Source: an uncultured Coprococcus sp.
GTDB taxonomy: Bacteria > Bacillota > Clostridia > Lachnospirales > Lachnospiraceae
DNA: 64,000 nt
Direction: 5' to 3'
Assembly (NCBI GenBank): GCA_934277375.1
Contig: CAKQTZ010000001.1
Coordinates: 310,001-374,000, forward strand
The notes under the pieces are model-generated. The model did no database searches, had not been told where the DNA came from, and was given only the letters and a program-made list of their open reading frames with translations. How positions within the stretch are numbered: the first letter of the stretch is position 1; the number at the start of each line of letters is the position of its first letter. Positions 19,833 through 28,840 of this stretch are shown here, one piece after another. The position numbers were made by a program, and so were the translations under genes.

Positions 19833-20846
19833 CTACTCATTTGTCAAACGTATAAATGCCTCAAGCGTCTCGGAAGCCTTACCACTGTCGATCACATCCT
19901 CAGCCACATTTATTCCATCCGCTATGGAGTCCGCCTTGCCTGCAATGTAGATACAAGCTGCTGCATTCAGTACAACTGCATTTCTCTTGGCTCCAGTAAT
20001 CTTACCCGACAGGATATCGCGGGTGATCTGTGCATTCTCCTCAGGACCGCCGCCCACCAGATCTTCTTTTGTACATCTCTCAAATCCGAAATCCTCTGGC
20101 TTGATCTCGTACTTTGTGATCTCACCATCCTTGATCTCTGCTACAATTGTAGGCGCGCTCATGGAGATCTCATCCAGACAATCCTGTCCGTATACGACAA
20201 GTCCTCTCTTTACTCCAAGACCGATGAGTACCGGAGCCATCTGATCAACAAGCTCCTCCTTGTATACTCCCATTATCTGCATCTGAGCCTTTGCCGGGTT
20301 GGTGAGAGGTCCAAGGATATTGAATACTGTCGGTATTCCAAGTGCCTTTCTGACCGGACCTGCATATTTCATCGCCTTGTGATAAACCTGGGCAAACATA
20401 AAGCTCATGTTGCACTCAGCTAGAACCTTGCCCATCTTTTCAGGTGATATGGAGATATTCACACCAAGAGCCTCAAGGACATCTGCTGCGCCACTCTTGC
20501 TCGATACGCTTCTGTTGCCGTGCTTTGCGATCGGTACTCCGGCCGCTGCTGCAACTATACCACTCGTTGTCGATATGTTAAATGAATTCGCACAATCCCC
20601 GCCTGTTCCCACAATCTCAAGAACATCTATTCCGTCATGTGGAAGAGACTCTGCATGATCTCTCATTCCATTTGCACTGGCTGTTATCTCGTCAAGTGTC
20701 TCGCCCTTCATGTGAAGCGCTGTGAGATATCCCGCCGTTGTCTCTCCCGGCACCTGACCGCTGAATATCTCATCCATGCTGGCATATGCCTCATCGTATG
20801 TAAGATCCTGTCCTGCTGCTACCTTCTTAAGAGTTTCCTGTATCAT
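19833..20846 (-). CDS. trpD: Anthranilate phosphoribosyltransferase
   Basis: 337 residues from ATG 20846, which stands 8 nt after GGAGG; the ATG at 20852 is too close to the box. It transfers the phosphoribosyl group from PRPP to anthranilate. The PRPP/diphosphate motif is [21 protein letters not shown] near residue 80, and the anthranilate-binding [21 protein letters not shown] follows near 105. It is separate from trpG here, unlike the fused forms in enterobacteria. Confidence 0.97.
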   Translation of the reverse strand: MIQETLKKVAAGQDLTYDEAYASMDEIFSGQVPGETTAGYLTALHMKGETLDEITASANGMRDHAESLPHDGIDVLEIVGTGGDCANSFNISTTSGIVAAAAGVPIAKHGNRSVSSKSGAADVLEALGVNISISPEKMGKVLAECNMSFMFAQVYHKAMKYAGPVRKALGIPTVFNILGPLTNPAKAQMQIMGVYKEELVDQMAPVLIGLGVKRGLVVYGQDCLDEISMSAPTIVAEIKDGEITKYEIKPEDFGFERCTKEDLVGGGPEENAQITRDILSGKITGAKRNAVVLNAAACIYIAGKADSIADGINVAEDVIDSGKASETLEAFIRLTNE

Positions 20847-20864
20847 CGCCATATCCTCCTTATT

Positions 20865-21431
20865 TTATATCTCTAAAAAATTTCTAAGCATTATCCTGCC
20901 CTTCGGTGTAAGTATCGACTCCGGATGGAACTGAACTCCGTACACTTCATAATCTCTGTGCTTCACCGCCATGATCTCGCCATCCTCCGTTCTGGCTGTG
21001 ACCTCCAGACACTCAGGGAAATTCTCATCCGCCGCCGCCAGTGAATGATATCTGGCGACCTGTATCTTGCTCTGAAGTCCCCTGAACAATCTGCAGTTCA
21101 GATTCACATCAACCAGCGACATCTTTCCATGCATGAGTTTCTTTGCATATGTGACTGTCGCACCATATGTCTCACAAATTGCCTGATGTCCGAGACACAC
21201 ACCGAGGATTGGTACCTTGCCTGCGAAATATCTCACCGCATCCTCACACATTCCCGCGTCCGATGGTCTTCCCGGCCCCGGTGAAATGATTATGTGATCC
21301 GGGTTCATCTCCTCGATTTCCTCACAGGTGTATTCGTCATTTCTTATGACCTTTATATCCGGATTTATCGCTCCCACTAGCTGGTACAGGTTGTAGGAGA
21401 AGCTGTCGTAGTTGTCTATAAGTATTGTCAT
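20865..21431 (-). CDS. trpG: Anthranilate synthase component II (glutamine amidotransferase)
   Basis: 188 residues from ATG 21431 (AGGAGG 8 nt upstream); the frame is open upstream but reads through a structured spacer with no homology. It is a class I amidotransferase supplying ammonia to TrpE. Nucleophile Cys in LGVCLGHQAI near residue 80, and His/Glu of the triad in GVQFHPESIL near 170. The oxyanion region SPGPGRPSDAG is intact. It may also serve PabB. Confidence 0.96.
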   Translation of the reverse strand: MTILIDNYDSFSYNLYQLVGAINPDIKVIRNDEYTCEEIEEMNPDHIIISPGPGRPSDAGMCEDAVRYFAGKVPILGVCLGHQAICETYGATVTYAKKLMHGKMSLVDVNLNCRLFRGLQSKIQVARYHSLAAADENFPECLEVTARTEDGEIMAVKHRDYEVYGVQFHPESILTPKGRIMLRNFLEI

Positions 21432-21528
21432 TTGTTTTGTCCTCCTTATATGTATTGTGCATGCGCATGAAAGGCGCTCCGCGCGGCGCACGCATTATCA
21501 CAAGGAATCTCCCGCAAGCGGGTCCTCC
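21432..21528 (-). other. Structured trpE-trpG spacer with a repeat element
   Basis: The 97-bp gap contains, on the minus strand, AAGGAGGACCCGC, a short CCCGC/GCGGG hairpin, then GATTCCTTGTGA and a GC-rich palindromic tail (GCGCC/GGCGC). The order AAGG-GGACCC-hairpin-GGG-GATTCCTTGTGA recurs after tRNA-Arg near 44054. It may be a dispersed repeat that also tunes trpE:trpG expression. Confidence 0.5.
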
Positions 21529-23007
21529 TTATGATATGTCCTGGCTCATTGTGAGTGCTGTTGTAACTGCCTTTGCCTTGTTTATGCATTCCAGAAACTC
21601 GTTTTCCGGAACACTGTCCGCCACGATTCCCGCTCCCGATCTGACAAATACCTTGTCACCCTTTTTGTATGCGATCCTTATGGCTATACATGTGTCAAGA
21701 TTTCCTGTGAAATCTATGTATCCTATGGCTCCGCCATATATTCCCCTCTTGTTATCCTCCAGCTCATTGATGATCTGGCACGCCCTGATCTTCGGCGCCC
21801 CTGAGAGGGTTCCTGCCGGAAGTACCGCATCCACGGCTGACAGCTCATCGTATCTGCTGTCGTTGATCTCACCCCTGACTGTTGATCCGATATGCATTAC
21901 ATGTGAGTATCTCTGAACCTTCATGTACTGCTCAACCTCAACAGTTCCGAACTTGCTTATCTTGCCAAGATCATTTCTTCCTAGATCAACCAGCATGTTG
22001 TGTTCCGCCAGCTCCTTCTCGTCCGCCATGAGTCCGGCTTCAAGTCTCATGTCCTCTTCCTTTGTCTTTCCCCTCGGTCTTGTTCCAGCAAGAGGAAATG
22101 TGTGGAGCACGCCATTCTCAAGTTTTACCAATGTCTCAGGTGACGCTCCCGCAACCTCTATCTGGTCTCCGCTGAAATAGAACATATACGGCGAAGGGTT
22201 TGTGCTTCTGAGAACCCTGTACGTGTTGAACAGTGAGCCCTCCATCTCAGCCTCAAGTCTGTTGGACAGAACCACCTGGAAGATATCTCCCTCGAATATG
22301 TACTTCTTTGCCCTCTCGACCATGCTGCAATATTTTTCTTTATTGAACAGAGGCTTGAAATCACTCTTCATCCTAACCGGCTCTATCTCAGCCATCTCTC
22401 CATCCAGGATGAGCTTCTTCATATCTTCTATGTCAGCAAGTGCCTTTGCATATCCGGCTTCTATATCGGACGTGTCAGCATTTGCAATGAGGATAAGCTT
22501 TGACTTGAAATTGTCAAATGCTATGACCTTGTCAAATAACATCAGATCCAGATCCTGAAATCCCTCATCGTCATCGGCATCGATCACCAGCTTTTTCTCA
22601 CTGTACTTTATGTAATCATATGAGAAGTAACCGACAAAACCGCCTGTAAATGTTGGAAGTCCTTCTATCTTCGGACTTTTGTAATCCTTAAGTATCTCTC
22701 TGATGAATACCTCAGGATGAATGTCATCCGCTTCCTTTATTACATTTCCATCTATATCCTTGAGCTGTATGTGCCCATTCATGCATGTGACATCAAGCTT
22801 TGGATTGTAACCAAGAAATGTGTAGCGTCCCCACACCTCCTGATTCTCCACGCTCTCAAGTATGTAACAGTGCTCATTTGCCGCTTTCAGCTTTCTGAGT
22901 AAGTTGATAGGTGTGATCACATCCGATAACATCTCGCAGCACACCGGAACCATCCTGTATCCGTCCGCCGCATATTTCTTTGCCACGCTGAGTTCTGGTC
23001 TTATCAT
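21529..23007 (-). CDS. trpE: Anthranilate synthase component I
   Basis: 492 residues, first gene of the operon. With TrpG it makes anthranilate from chorismate and glutamine. The N-terminal feedback region has LLRKLKAANEHCYILESVE. The catalytic domain shows SNRLEAEMEGS, NPSPYMFYF, LAGTRPRGKT, DLGRNDLG and GAPKIRACQIINELE. GGAGG precedes ATG 23007. Expression is controlled by the Trp T-box directly upstream. Confidence 0.96.
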   Translation of the reverse strand: MIRPELSVAKKYAADGYRMVPVCCEMLSDVITPINLLRKLKAANEHCYILESVENQEVWGRYTFLGYNPKLDVTCMNGHIQLKDIDGNVIKEADDIHPEVFIREILKDYKSPKIEGLPTFTGGFVGYFSYDYIKYSEKKLVIDADDDEGFQDLDLMLFDKVIAFDNFKSKLILIANADTSDIEAGYAKALADIEDMKKLILDGEMAEIEPVRMKSDFKPLFNKEKYCSMVERAKKYIFEGDIFQVVLSNRLEAEMEGSLFNTYRVLRSTNPSPYMFYFSGDQIEVAGASPETLVKLENGVLHTFPLAGTRPRGKTKEEDMRLEAGLMADEKELAEHNMLVDLGRNDLGKISKFGTVEVEQYMKVQRYSHVMHIGSTVRGEINDSRYDELSAVDAVLPAGTLSGAPKIRACQIINELEDNKRGIYGGAIGYIDFTGNLDTCIAIRIAYKKGDKVFVRSGAGIVADSVPENEFLECINKAKAVTTALTMSQDIS

Positions 23008-23049
23008 GTCTCATCCTCCTTGCCAATTAATATAAAAAAACCACAGGAC

Positions 23050-23375
23050 ATAAAAAAATTCCTTATCCTACTAACATTAGGACAAGAAATCTAATCTCCT
23101 GCGGTGCCACCTAATTTCATCAATAAATAAAAAAAAATATATATAAATAATTCTATATATATTTATATATATCGATGCCCTCGACCATATACAACCATAT
23201 ATGTACCTTCTATAACGGTAGGTCTCCGTCTCCCCTACTTGATCCTCATTTCTTTCGGTTCGCCCTCACAAGTCCATTCACCTGCACTCCCATCGCTGCA
23301 ATCACACCACCTGCAACTCTCTGAACATGTTATATGCCGCTACTCCTCTTGATCAACGGTTTATCTTATATCTGT
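23050..23375 (-). promoter_or_regulatory. T-box riboswitch (tRNA-Trp) of the trp operon
   Basis: The minus strand carries the conserved antiterminator sequence AGGTGGCACCGC (23101-23112), which binds the tRNA acceptor end. A competing terminator stem follows: TTCTTGTCCTA pairs with TAGGATAAGGAA, then T7 at 23052-23058. The 5' side has the Stem I start AGAGGAGTAG and an AGAGAG region. A candidate specifier UGG (23274-23276) lies in GAAUGGACUUG, as expected for tryptophan. Uncharged tRNA-Trp would stabilise antitermination and switch on trpEGDCBA. Confidence 0.92.
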
Positions 23376-23385
23376 AACTATAATG

Positions 23386-23408
23386 CGCTTTCCTAGTAAA
23401 TTTGTCAA
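23386..23408 (-). promoter_or_regulatory. Probable promoter of the trp leader
   Basis: TTGACA (23403-23408, read on the minus strand) with a CATTAT box 17 bp on; a TATAGT at slightly longer spacing is an alternative. It lies just before the start of Stem I of the T-box. Confidence 0.5.
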
Positions 23409-23563
23409 GATTAAATTTTCAAGTTTCTGTTATATTTTCACTCACTTTTTACTGTTTCCCGCATATTTGCTTGACTTTTTCCACTTATCATTTATTTTAT
23501 ACTTTCTTTATTATTTGTTGATTGACTACCCCATCTAACTGAAATATTCTATAAATTAGACTC

Positions 23564-23593
23564 GGGGACGGAGGGGCATGTACCTCCGTCCCC
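23564..23593. repeat. REP-like palindrome in the intergenic region
   Basis: GGGGACGGAGG (23564-23574) and CCTCCGTCCCC (23583-23593) form a perfect 11-bp inverted repeat with an 8-bp loop. It resembles REP palindromes common in Clostridia and differs in sequence from the element in trpC. The rest of the gap 23409-23652 shows only AT-rich DNA. Confidence 0.7.
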
Positions 23594-23652
23594 ACAATAA
23601 ACGATAAAGTTTTCAGCGGATTTTATAAAGTTATCAACATTAAGGAGCAGTT

Positions 23653-25032
23653 ATGAACACAGGTACAATTTCTTCAAATTCTGAAGAGAGGATGGGCACG
23701 GCGCCGATATTTAAACTTATGCTCTCCATGGGCATTCCAACATTTGTGGCGCAGCTCATCAATCTCTTATACAACATAGTGGACAGAATATACATAGGAC
23801 ATATCCCGGAGGTGGGTGCGGCATCCCTCACCGGAATCGGACTGTGTCTCCCGATCATCACCCTTGTGAGCGCATTCAGCGTGTTCGTGGGAGCGGGCGG
23901 AGCACCTCTGGCATCCATCGCTCTCGGCAAAGGCGACAGAGACAAGGCACAGCGCATCCTGTCAAACGGAGTAACCCTGCTCATCATATTTACAGTTATA
24001 GTTATGGCTGCCATCTACACATTGAAGAAACCTCTTCTGTATTTCTTCGGAGCAAGTGACGCCACCTATCCGCATGCCGATGACTATCTGAGCATTTACC
24101 TTATAGGCACGATATTTGTCATGATCACCACCGGACTGAACACATTTATCACAGCCCAGGGACAGGCAAAGACCGCCATGGCCTCAGTTCTCATAGGCGC
24201 AATATGCAACATCATTCTTGATCCGATTTTTATATTTGCACTTGACCTCGGTATCAAGGGTGCTGCCATAGCAACCGTCATATCCCAGGCGATAAGTGCG
24301 GCATGGGTGATAAGATTCCTGACATCCGACAAGGCAAGTCTCCGCATATCAGCGCAGATGATGCGCCCACAGGGCAAATTGATACTGTCCATCGCAGCTC
24401 TCGGTGTGTCACCATTTATCATGCAGGTCACGGAAAGCCTTATAACCATCGTGTTCACTCACGGGCTCCAGAAGTACGGCGATGACCTGTACGTGGGATC
24501 ATTCACCATACTCCAAAGTATCATGCAGATTATATTTATCCCGATGAGCGGTTTCTCCCAGGGAGTCCAGCCCATCATCAGCTACAACTACGGCAAGGGC
24601 AACGTAGACAGAGTGAAGAAGACATGTACCATACTGATAACCATGTCCATCATAGTGTCATTTGTCCTGGCCGGGGCCGCATTCCTGTTCCCGTCTGTGG
24701 CAGCCGGAATATTTACCTCGGATGAATCCCTCAAAGCACTCTGTGCAAAGGTTCTTCCGATATACATATTCGGAATGATGTTCTTTGGCATACAGAACGG
24801 ATGTCAGCAGTCCTTCATATCCATGGGACAGGCAGGCAAATCCCTTATATTTGCACTGCTGAGAAAGGTCATACTGATAATCCCACTCGCAATCATCCTT
24901 CCGTACTGTACTCACTCAGTCATGAGCATTTACTACGCCGAGCCTATCAGCGACATAGTATCCGCCTTCTCATGCGGTGCGACATTCCTGCTGACATTTA
25001 AGTCTATGATGAAGGGCGCAGGGCAGAAGTAA
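23653..25032 (+). CDS. MATE family efflux transporter
   Basis: 459 residues, normal length, with twelve predicted helices in two six-helix halves. N-terminal family motifs are visible ([51 protein letters not shown]). The second half repeats the pattern ([19 protein letters not shown]). It is closest in look to MepA/NorM-type Na+- or H+-coupled multidrug exporters, but the substrate is not predictable. AAGGAG precedes ATG 23653. Its 3' end overlaps the convergent second MATE gene by 29 bp. Confidence 0.92.
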   Translation: MNTGTISSNSEERMGTAPIFKLMLSMGIPTFVAQLINLLYNIVDRIYIGHIPEVGAASLTGIGLCLPIITLVSAFSVFVGAGGAPLASIALGKGDRDKAQRILSNGVTLLIIFTVIVMAAIYTLKKPLLYFFGASDATYPHADDYLSIYLIGTIFVMITTGLNTFITAQGQAKTAMASVLIGAICNIILDPIFIFALDLGIKGAAIATVISQAISAAWVIRFLTSDKASLRISAQMMRPQGKLILSIAALGVSPFIMQVTESLITIVFTHGLQKYGDDLYVGSFTILQSIMQIIFIPMSGFSQGVQPIISYNYGKGNVDRVKKTCTILITMSIIVSFVLAGAAFLFPSVAAGIFTSDESLKALCAKVLPIYIFGMMFFGIQNGCQQSFISMGQAGKSLIFALLRKVILIIPLAIILPYCTHSVMSIYYAEPISDIVSAFSCGATFLLTFKSMMKGAGQK

Positions 25033-26029
25033 CCCTCCTCATTTTCCTTCTAAGCAGCATCGTGCCCACCACGCACGATACGATCTCCGTGATCGGGGTG
25101 ATCGCATCCCTGAGTCCAAATGCGAGAAACAGCACAAACTGCTGAACCTTGTAGAACAGACCATATGTAGTCTGCGCCGACTGGTTAAACTTGAGTATGA
25201 GATTCAGCGCATATACCATGATGGACATAAGTGCCTGCGCTATGATGGCCGGAAGTCCTATGGCATATATTCCCCGGATGATTCTCCAGTCAGGCTTCAT
25301 GTATACACATCCATGTTCAAATTCCTTATTAAGTCTCAGATGGAACACGCACAGCAGAACCGCAGACGCTATCAGTCCTATAATAGTTGCATAGGCGGCT
25401 CCCCTGACCCCCATGTCAGGAAATGGTCCCACTCCGTATATGAGAAGCGGATCAAGTATGATATTTATGACTGCTCCCATCACCTGACCTATGGTCGAAT
25501 ACATGGATCTTCCGGTTGCCTGAAGCAGCTTCTCAAACAACGAAAAGAATATTATTCCAAACGAATACACACAACATATTCTTAGATAATCCACAGCCAT
25601 CTCTGTGACCTGCGCATCCATTGTCTGTGAAACTATATAAGCTCCCACTCCAAATATTCCAAAAACCAGACACACCGCATATATCACAGCACCGAGAAAC
25701 AGACTGTTTCCAGCCACCTTTGCAGCCCTCTCTTTGTCGCCCTGACCGAGGGTTCTGGCGATGAACGCATTTGTACCAACTCCCGTACCTATGCCCAGAG
25801 CAACCATGAGCATCTGCACCGGAAATACCAGCGTGAGGGCATTTAACGCTGCCTCACTTCCCACCTTCATATTTCCCACAAATGCACTGTCCACGATGTT
25901 GTACACCGCCTGAAGTGCCATGGAAAGAATCATAGGAATACCCATCTGGATCATCAGCTTTCCAACAGGCATATCTTTCATCTTATTTTTCTCCCTGCTT
26001 TCCTCTTTGTTCTTATCCTTTTCTTCCAC
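25004..26029 (-). CDS. MATE family transporter with internal deletion (probably non-functional)
   Basis: 341 residues from GTG 26029 (AAAGGAG 8 nt upstream); MATE proteins are about 450. The first eight helices are intact ([48 protein letters not shown]). The sequence then jumps from the start of the second half ([10 protein letters not shown]) to what looks like the last helix ([19 protein letters not shown]), with about 100 residues missing. A short repeat, GTGATCG at 25089-25095 and 25098-25104, marks the join. The last residues (VTSALRPSS) are read antisense through the other MATE gene, so the original stop seems lost. Confidence 0.8.
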   Translation of the reverse strand: MEEKDKNKEESREKNKMKDMPVGKLMIQMGIPMILSMALQAVYNIVDSAFVGNMKVGSEAALNALTLVFPVQMLMVALGIGTGVGTNAFIARTLGQGDKERAAKVAGNSLFLGAVIYAVCLVFGIFGVGAYIVSQTMDAQVTEMAVDYLRICCVYSFGIIFFSLFEKLLQATGRSMYSTIGQVMGAVINIILDPLLIYGVGPFPDMGVRGAAYATIIGLIASAVLLCVFHLRLNKEFEHGCVYMKPDWRIIRGIYAIGLPAIIAQALMSIMVYALNLILKFNQSAQTTYGLFYKVQQFVLFLAFGLRDAITPITEIVSCVVGTMLLRRKMRRVTSALRPSS

Positions 26030-26132
26030 TCTTCAAACTCCTTTCCCTGAACAAAAAAATGCAGCTACCGCCTAAGTTAGTTGGACTTACGCTGAATAGC
26101 TACACACTAGAAAATTATTTATATGCACATAA

Positions 26133-26179
26133 AAAGCGAGTGACAAAACTGGATTTACGCAATCTTTGCCACTCGCTTT
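26133..26179. terminator. Hairpin between the MATE and ATPase genes
   Basis: AAAGCGAGTG (26133-26142) pairs with CACTCGCTTT (26170-26179) around a 27-nt loop. It lies between two minus-strand genes and probably ends the ATPase transcript. Confidence 0.6.
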
Positions 26180-26242
26180 CGATGTGTATTATACTTTTGG
26201 TTTTTGAAAAAGTAAAGTTCAAAAATTTATAATGGACAATAT

Positions 26243-27274
26243 TTAAGCATGAATTTTGACATATTCGATAAATTCAGGTAATGTAAAATACACATATCCT
26301 CTTTCTTCACAGTCAATTATTCCTTTTTTCTTTAATCTATCCCTATATGGATTAAATTCATTTGTCTTTAATGACAATCTATCTCTGACATCCTTTATTC
26401 GCCCCGAAGGAGTATTTGCAATGCCAAGACACACCTTTTTGTCCTTGTTTGACAATTCTGACCAAACCTTGTCATACACATACTCACTCAAATACTGACG
26501 ATATAGTGACATGATTGATTTATAATCTCCGTTTTTCTGCCAGGTCAGAAAGCCGAGAACCTGAAATGCAAAAGGATAGCCTTTAGTTATTTCGGCCATT
26601 TCCAGAGCACTCTCTTCATCAATATTGAATATTTCCTGATATTTTGATTTAACAGCCCCCTTATCAAGTGGCTGCAATTTTATCTTTGGAGCTCGATACA
26701 GGAAGGTCAGATTTTTTTCATTCTGTAGCGCATCAATATTTTCAAACAGACCAGTCATTAGTAAAAATACAGGATACTCATTTCTCACAAGTATCTGAAA
26801 TGTGCTGGCAAATACCTGCATTTCTGTATTGCTTGTTACCTCATCAATAGATATCAAAACTCTCTTTTTCATCTTTTTTACAATTGTAAGCATTGCCTGA
26901 ATTGCATTTTCAATATCAAAAAACGGGTTTGATTTTTCTATAGAAACTCCTATTCCCAGCACCGACAAATCAATCTTTGCCTTTATAAATAAATCCTTCA
27001 TATCTTTATAATCATACAATTTTGCCGCAAACCCCTGTAGCATATCACGATCAGGATTCAATTCAATGACAATCCAATCTTTTTCATTCTTAAAATGCTT
27101 TGATATGTCTGTAAGCATAACTGTCTTGCCGCTTCCACGAACTCCGGTAATCATGTATATCTGCTGATTTAAAAATTCTGCTGAAAATGATTCTATAATC
27201 TCATTTGTCTGCGCAAGTCTTGAAACAGACTCCAACGGACTTCTCCCAAATACTAATGTAAACGGATTTTGCAT
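26243..27274 (-). CDS. AAA/STAND-like ATPase with C-terminal helical domain
   Basis: 343 residues from ATG 27274 (GGAG 5 nt upstream). Walker A is TGVRGSGKTVML near residue 45 and Walker B is RVLISIDEVTSN near 140, followed by a sensor-like LLMTGLFENI. After the ATPase core comes an all-helical region and a predicted winged helix at the end (RDRLSLKTNEFNPYRDRLKKKGIIDCEERGYVYFTLPEF). This matches the Orc1/Cdc6-like 'archaeal ATPase' group often scattered singly in gut Clostridia. Role unknown. It is a lone gene behind a striking phased repeat array, which suggests the protein or another factor binds there. Confidence 0.75.
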   Translation of the reverse strand: MQNPFTLVFGRSPLESVSRLAQTNEIIESFSAEFLNQQIYMITGVRGSGKTVMLTDISKHFKNEKDWIVIELNPDRDMLQGFAAKLYDYKDMKDLFIKAKIDLSVLGIGVSIEKSNPFFDIENAIQAMLTIVKKMKKRVLISIDEVTSNTEMQVFASTFQILVRNEYPVFLLMTGLFENIDALQNEKNLTFLYRAPKIKLQPLDKGAVKSKYQEIFNIDEESALEMAEITKGYPFAFQVLGFLTWQKNGDYKSIMSLYRQYLSEYVYDKVWSELSNKDKKVCLGIANTPSGRIKDVRDRLSLKTNEFNPYRDRLKKKGIIDCEERGYVYFTLPEFIEYVKIHA

Positions 27275-27288
27275 ATACACTCCTTGTT

Positions 27289-27372
27289 TTACTGTTATTT
27301 ACTATTATTTATTCTTGCGTACTGTTTTTACTGTCTTTTACTCTTTTTATATATTTTTACTCTTATTTACTC
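27289..27372. repeat. 10-bp-phased TTTACT repeats upstream of the ATPase gene
   Basis: TTTACT occurs at 27289, 27299, 27328, 27338, 27357 and 27367, with a TACT-only copy near 27319. Starts differ by about 10 or 20 bp, so the copies sit on one face of the helix (AGTAAA on the coding strand of the ATPase gene). They lie 15-100 bp before its start codon. The remainder of the gap to 27517 is AT-rich with nothing else evident. Confidence 0.8.
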
Positions 27373-27517
27373 TTATGTCAAGAATTTTTCTATAATCTTC
27401 AGCCCACCATATTTATATTTTTCTCTCAAAATCAATGTTTTTAGGATAATATTATCTCTTTTCTGTTGTAATCTGCCTGCTGGAGATAATTTTCCTCCAC
27501 CGGATTTCAGCCAGTCT

Positions 27518-28612
27518 TTATGACAAAGTCATATCTCCATCCTTAACCCAGCCGAGCTTTCTCACGACCATATTGATGAGTGGGCAGAGAACTGCAGGAA
27601 GTACAAATGAAATAAGGATCAGTCCAACCCAGTCCATAGCTGTGACTGCTGTCTTTGTTCCTGCCTCGATATCATTCATCCAGCCTGTATATACTCCGAT
27701 CTGTCCAACCAGACCACATGTACCCATACCTGATGATACAGGAGTTCCGTTCATCTGAAGCTTGAACAGACATGTTGCAAGAGGTCCTGTGATCGCAGAT
27801 GTAACTATAGGTGCGATCCAGATTCTTGGGTTCTTGATGATGTTGCCCATCTGGAGCATGGATGTTCCGATTCCCTGTGAAACCAGTCCGCCCCACTTAT
27901 TTTCTCTGAATGACATAACAGCAAATCCAACCATCTGCGCACAGCAGCCCGCCACAGCAGCTCCGCCTGCCAGTCCTGTAAGTCCGAATGCAGCACATAT
28001 AGCAGCAGATGATATAGGAAGTGTAAGAGCCACACCGACGAGAACTGATACCGCAATACCCATCCAGAACGGCTGAAGATTTGTAGCCAGCATGATGAGG
28101 TCTCCGACCTTCATGGCTATGGCACCCAGTGTAGGTGCAAGAAGTGCAGACACAGCCACACCACTTCCGATGGTCACCAGAGGTGTCACCAGTATATCTA
28201 TCTTTGTCTCCTTTGAGACAACCTTTCCAAGCTCAGTTGCGATAACCGCAATAAAATAAACTGCCAGAGGACCGCCTGCGCCGCCCAGGGCATTTGCCGC
28301 AAATCCAACTGTTATCAGTGAAAACAATACAAGCTGCGGAGCCTTAAGAGCATATCCTATAGCCACCGCCATCGCTGGTCCTGCCATAGCAGAAGCGAGA
28401 CCGCCAACTGTATAATCTGTTCCATTCACGGTTGCAACAACCGCTTTGAGAAATCCTACACCAAACTGATTGCCAAGTGTGTTCAATATAGTTCCGATCA
28501 GCAGAGTACAGAACAATCCCTGTGCCATGGCACCGAGAGCATCTATTCCGTATCTCTTGACACTGAAAACGATGTCTTTCTTCTTCAAGAATCCTTTTAC
28601 CTTTTCCATCAT
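27518..28612 (-). CDS. PTS_EIIC_2-type membrane transporter
   Basis: 364 residues with about ten hydrophobic helices rich in Gly and Ala. The sequence matches the PTS_EIIC_2 family (membrane-bound permease fold without attached IIA/IIB): AMAQGLFCTLLIGTILNTLG near residue 28, GLASAMAGPAMAVAIGYAL near 70, and a central PISSAAICAAFGLTGLAGGAAVAGCCAQM. Related proteins are annotated as sugar transporters, but there is no IIA, IIB or metabolic gene nearby, so the substrate is unknown. GGAG lies 5 nt before the first ATG (28612) and 8 nt before a second ATG. Confidence 0.85.
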   Translation of the reverse strand: MMEKVKGFLKKKDIVFSVKRYGIDALGAMAQGLFCTLLIGTILNTLGNQFGVGFLKAVVATVNGTDYTVGGLASAMAGPAMAVAIGYALKAPQLVLFSLITVGFAANALGGAGGPLAVYFIAVIATELGKVVSKETKIDILVTPLVTIGSGVAVSALLAPTLGAIAMKVGDLIMLATNLQPFWMGIAVSVLVGVALTLPISSAAICAAFGLTGLAGGAAVAGCCAQMVGFAVMSFRENKWGGLVSQGIGTSMLQMGNIIKNPRIWIAPIVTSAITGPLATCLFKLQMNGTPVSSGMGTCGLVGQIGVYTGWMNDIEAGTKTAVTAMDWVGLILISFVLPAVLCPLINMVVRKLGWVKDGDMTLS

Positions 28613-28634
28613 TTTTCTCCTTTTGTGTTATGGG

Positions 28635-28715
28635 GGTGACAGCATATATTTACATGGGGTATCTGCTGTCGTGTCTACTGTCTTGTCACCTGTAAAGTAG
28701 CATGTCACCTATAAT
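28635..28715. promoter_or_regulatory. TGTCACC motif cluster and + strand -10 box
   Basis: In the divergent gap 28613-28840, GGTGACA (28635-28641) faces two TGTCACC copies (28684-28690 and 28703-28709, exactly 19 bp apart). The last abuts TATAAT (28710-28715), a likely -10 for the + strand gene. A GACAGCA/TGCTGTC inverted repeat lies between. Together they look like repressor sites serving both genes. Confidence 0.45.
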
Positions 28716-28840
28716 ATACTTGTATCTTATATTTTTCAACTATAATCAGCAATTTTGTTTAGCTTTTATGTTTGACGACATGTACCATGTTTTCTATAAT
28801 TATTTATGGGGAATTTTTATTTATAAGTGTGGAGGAAATT

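Noticed and set aside
26243..27274. A defence-type STAND ATPase with effector
   Set aside because: No nuclease, TIR or other effector domain is attached or adjacent.
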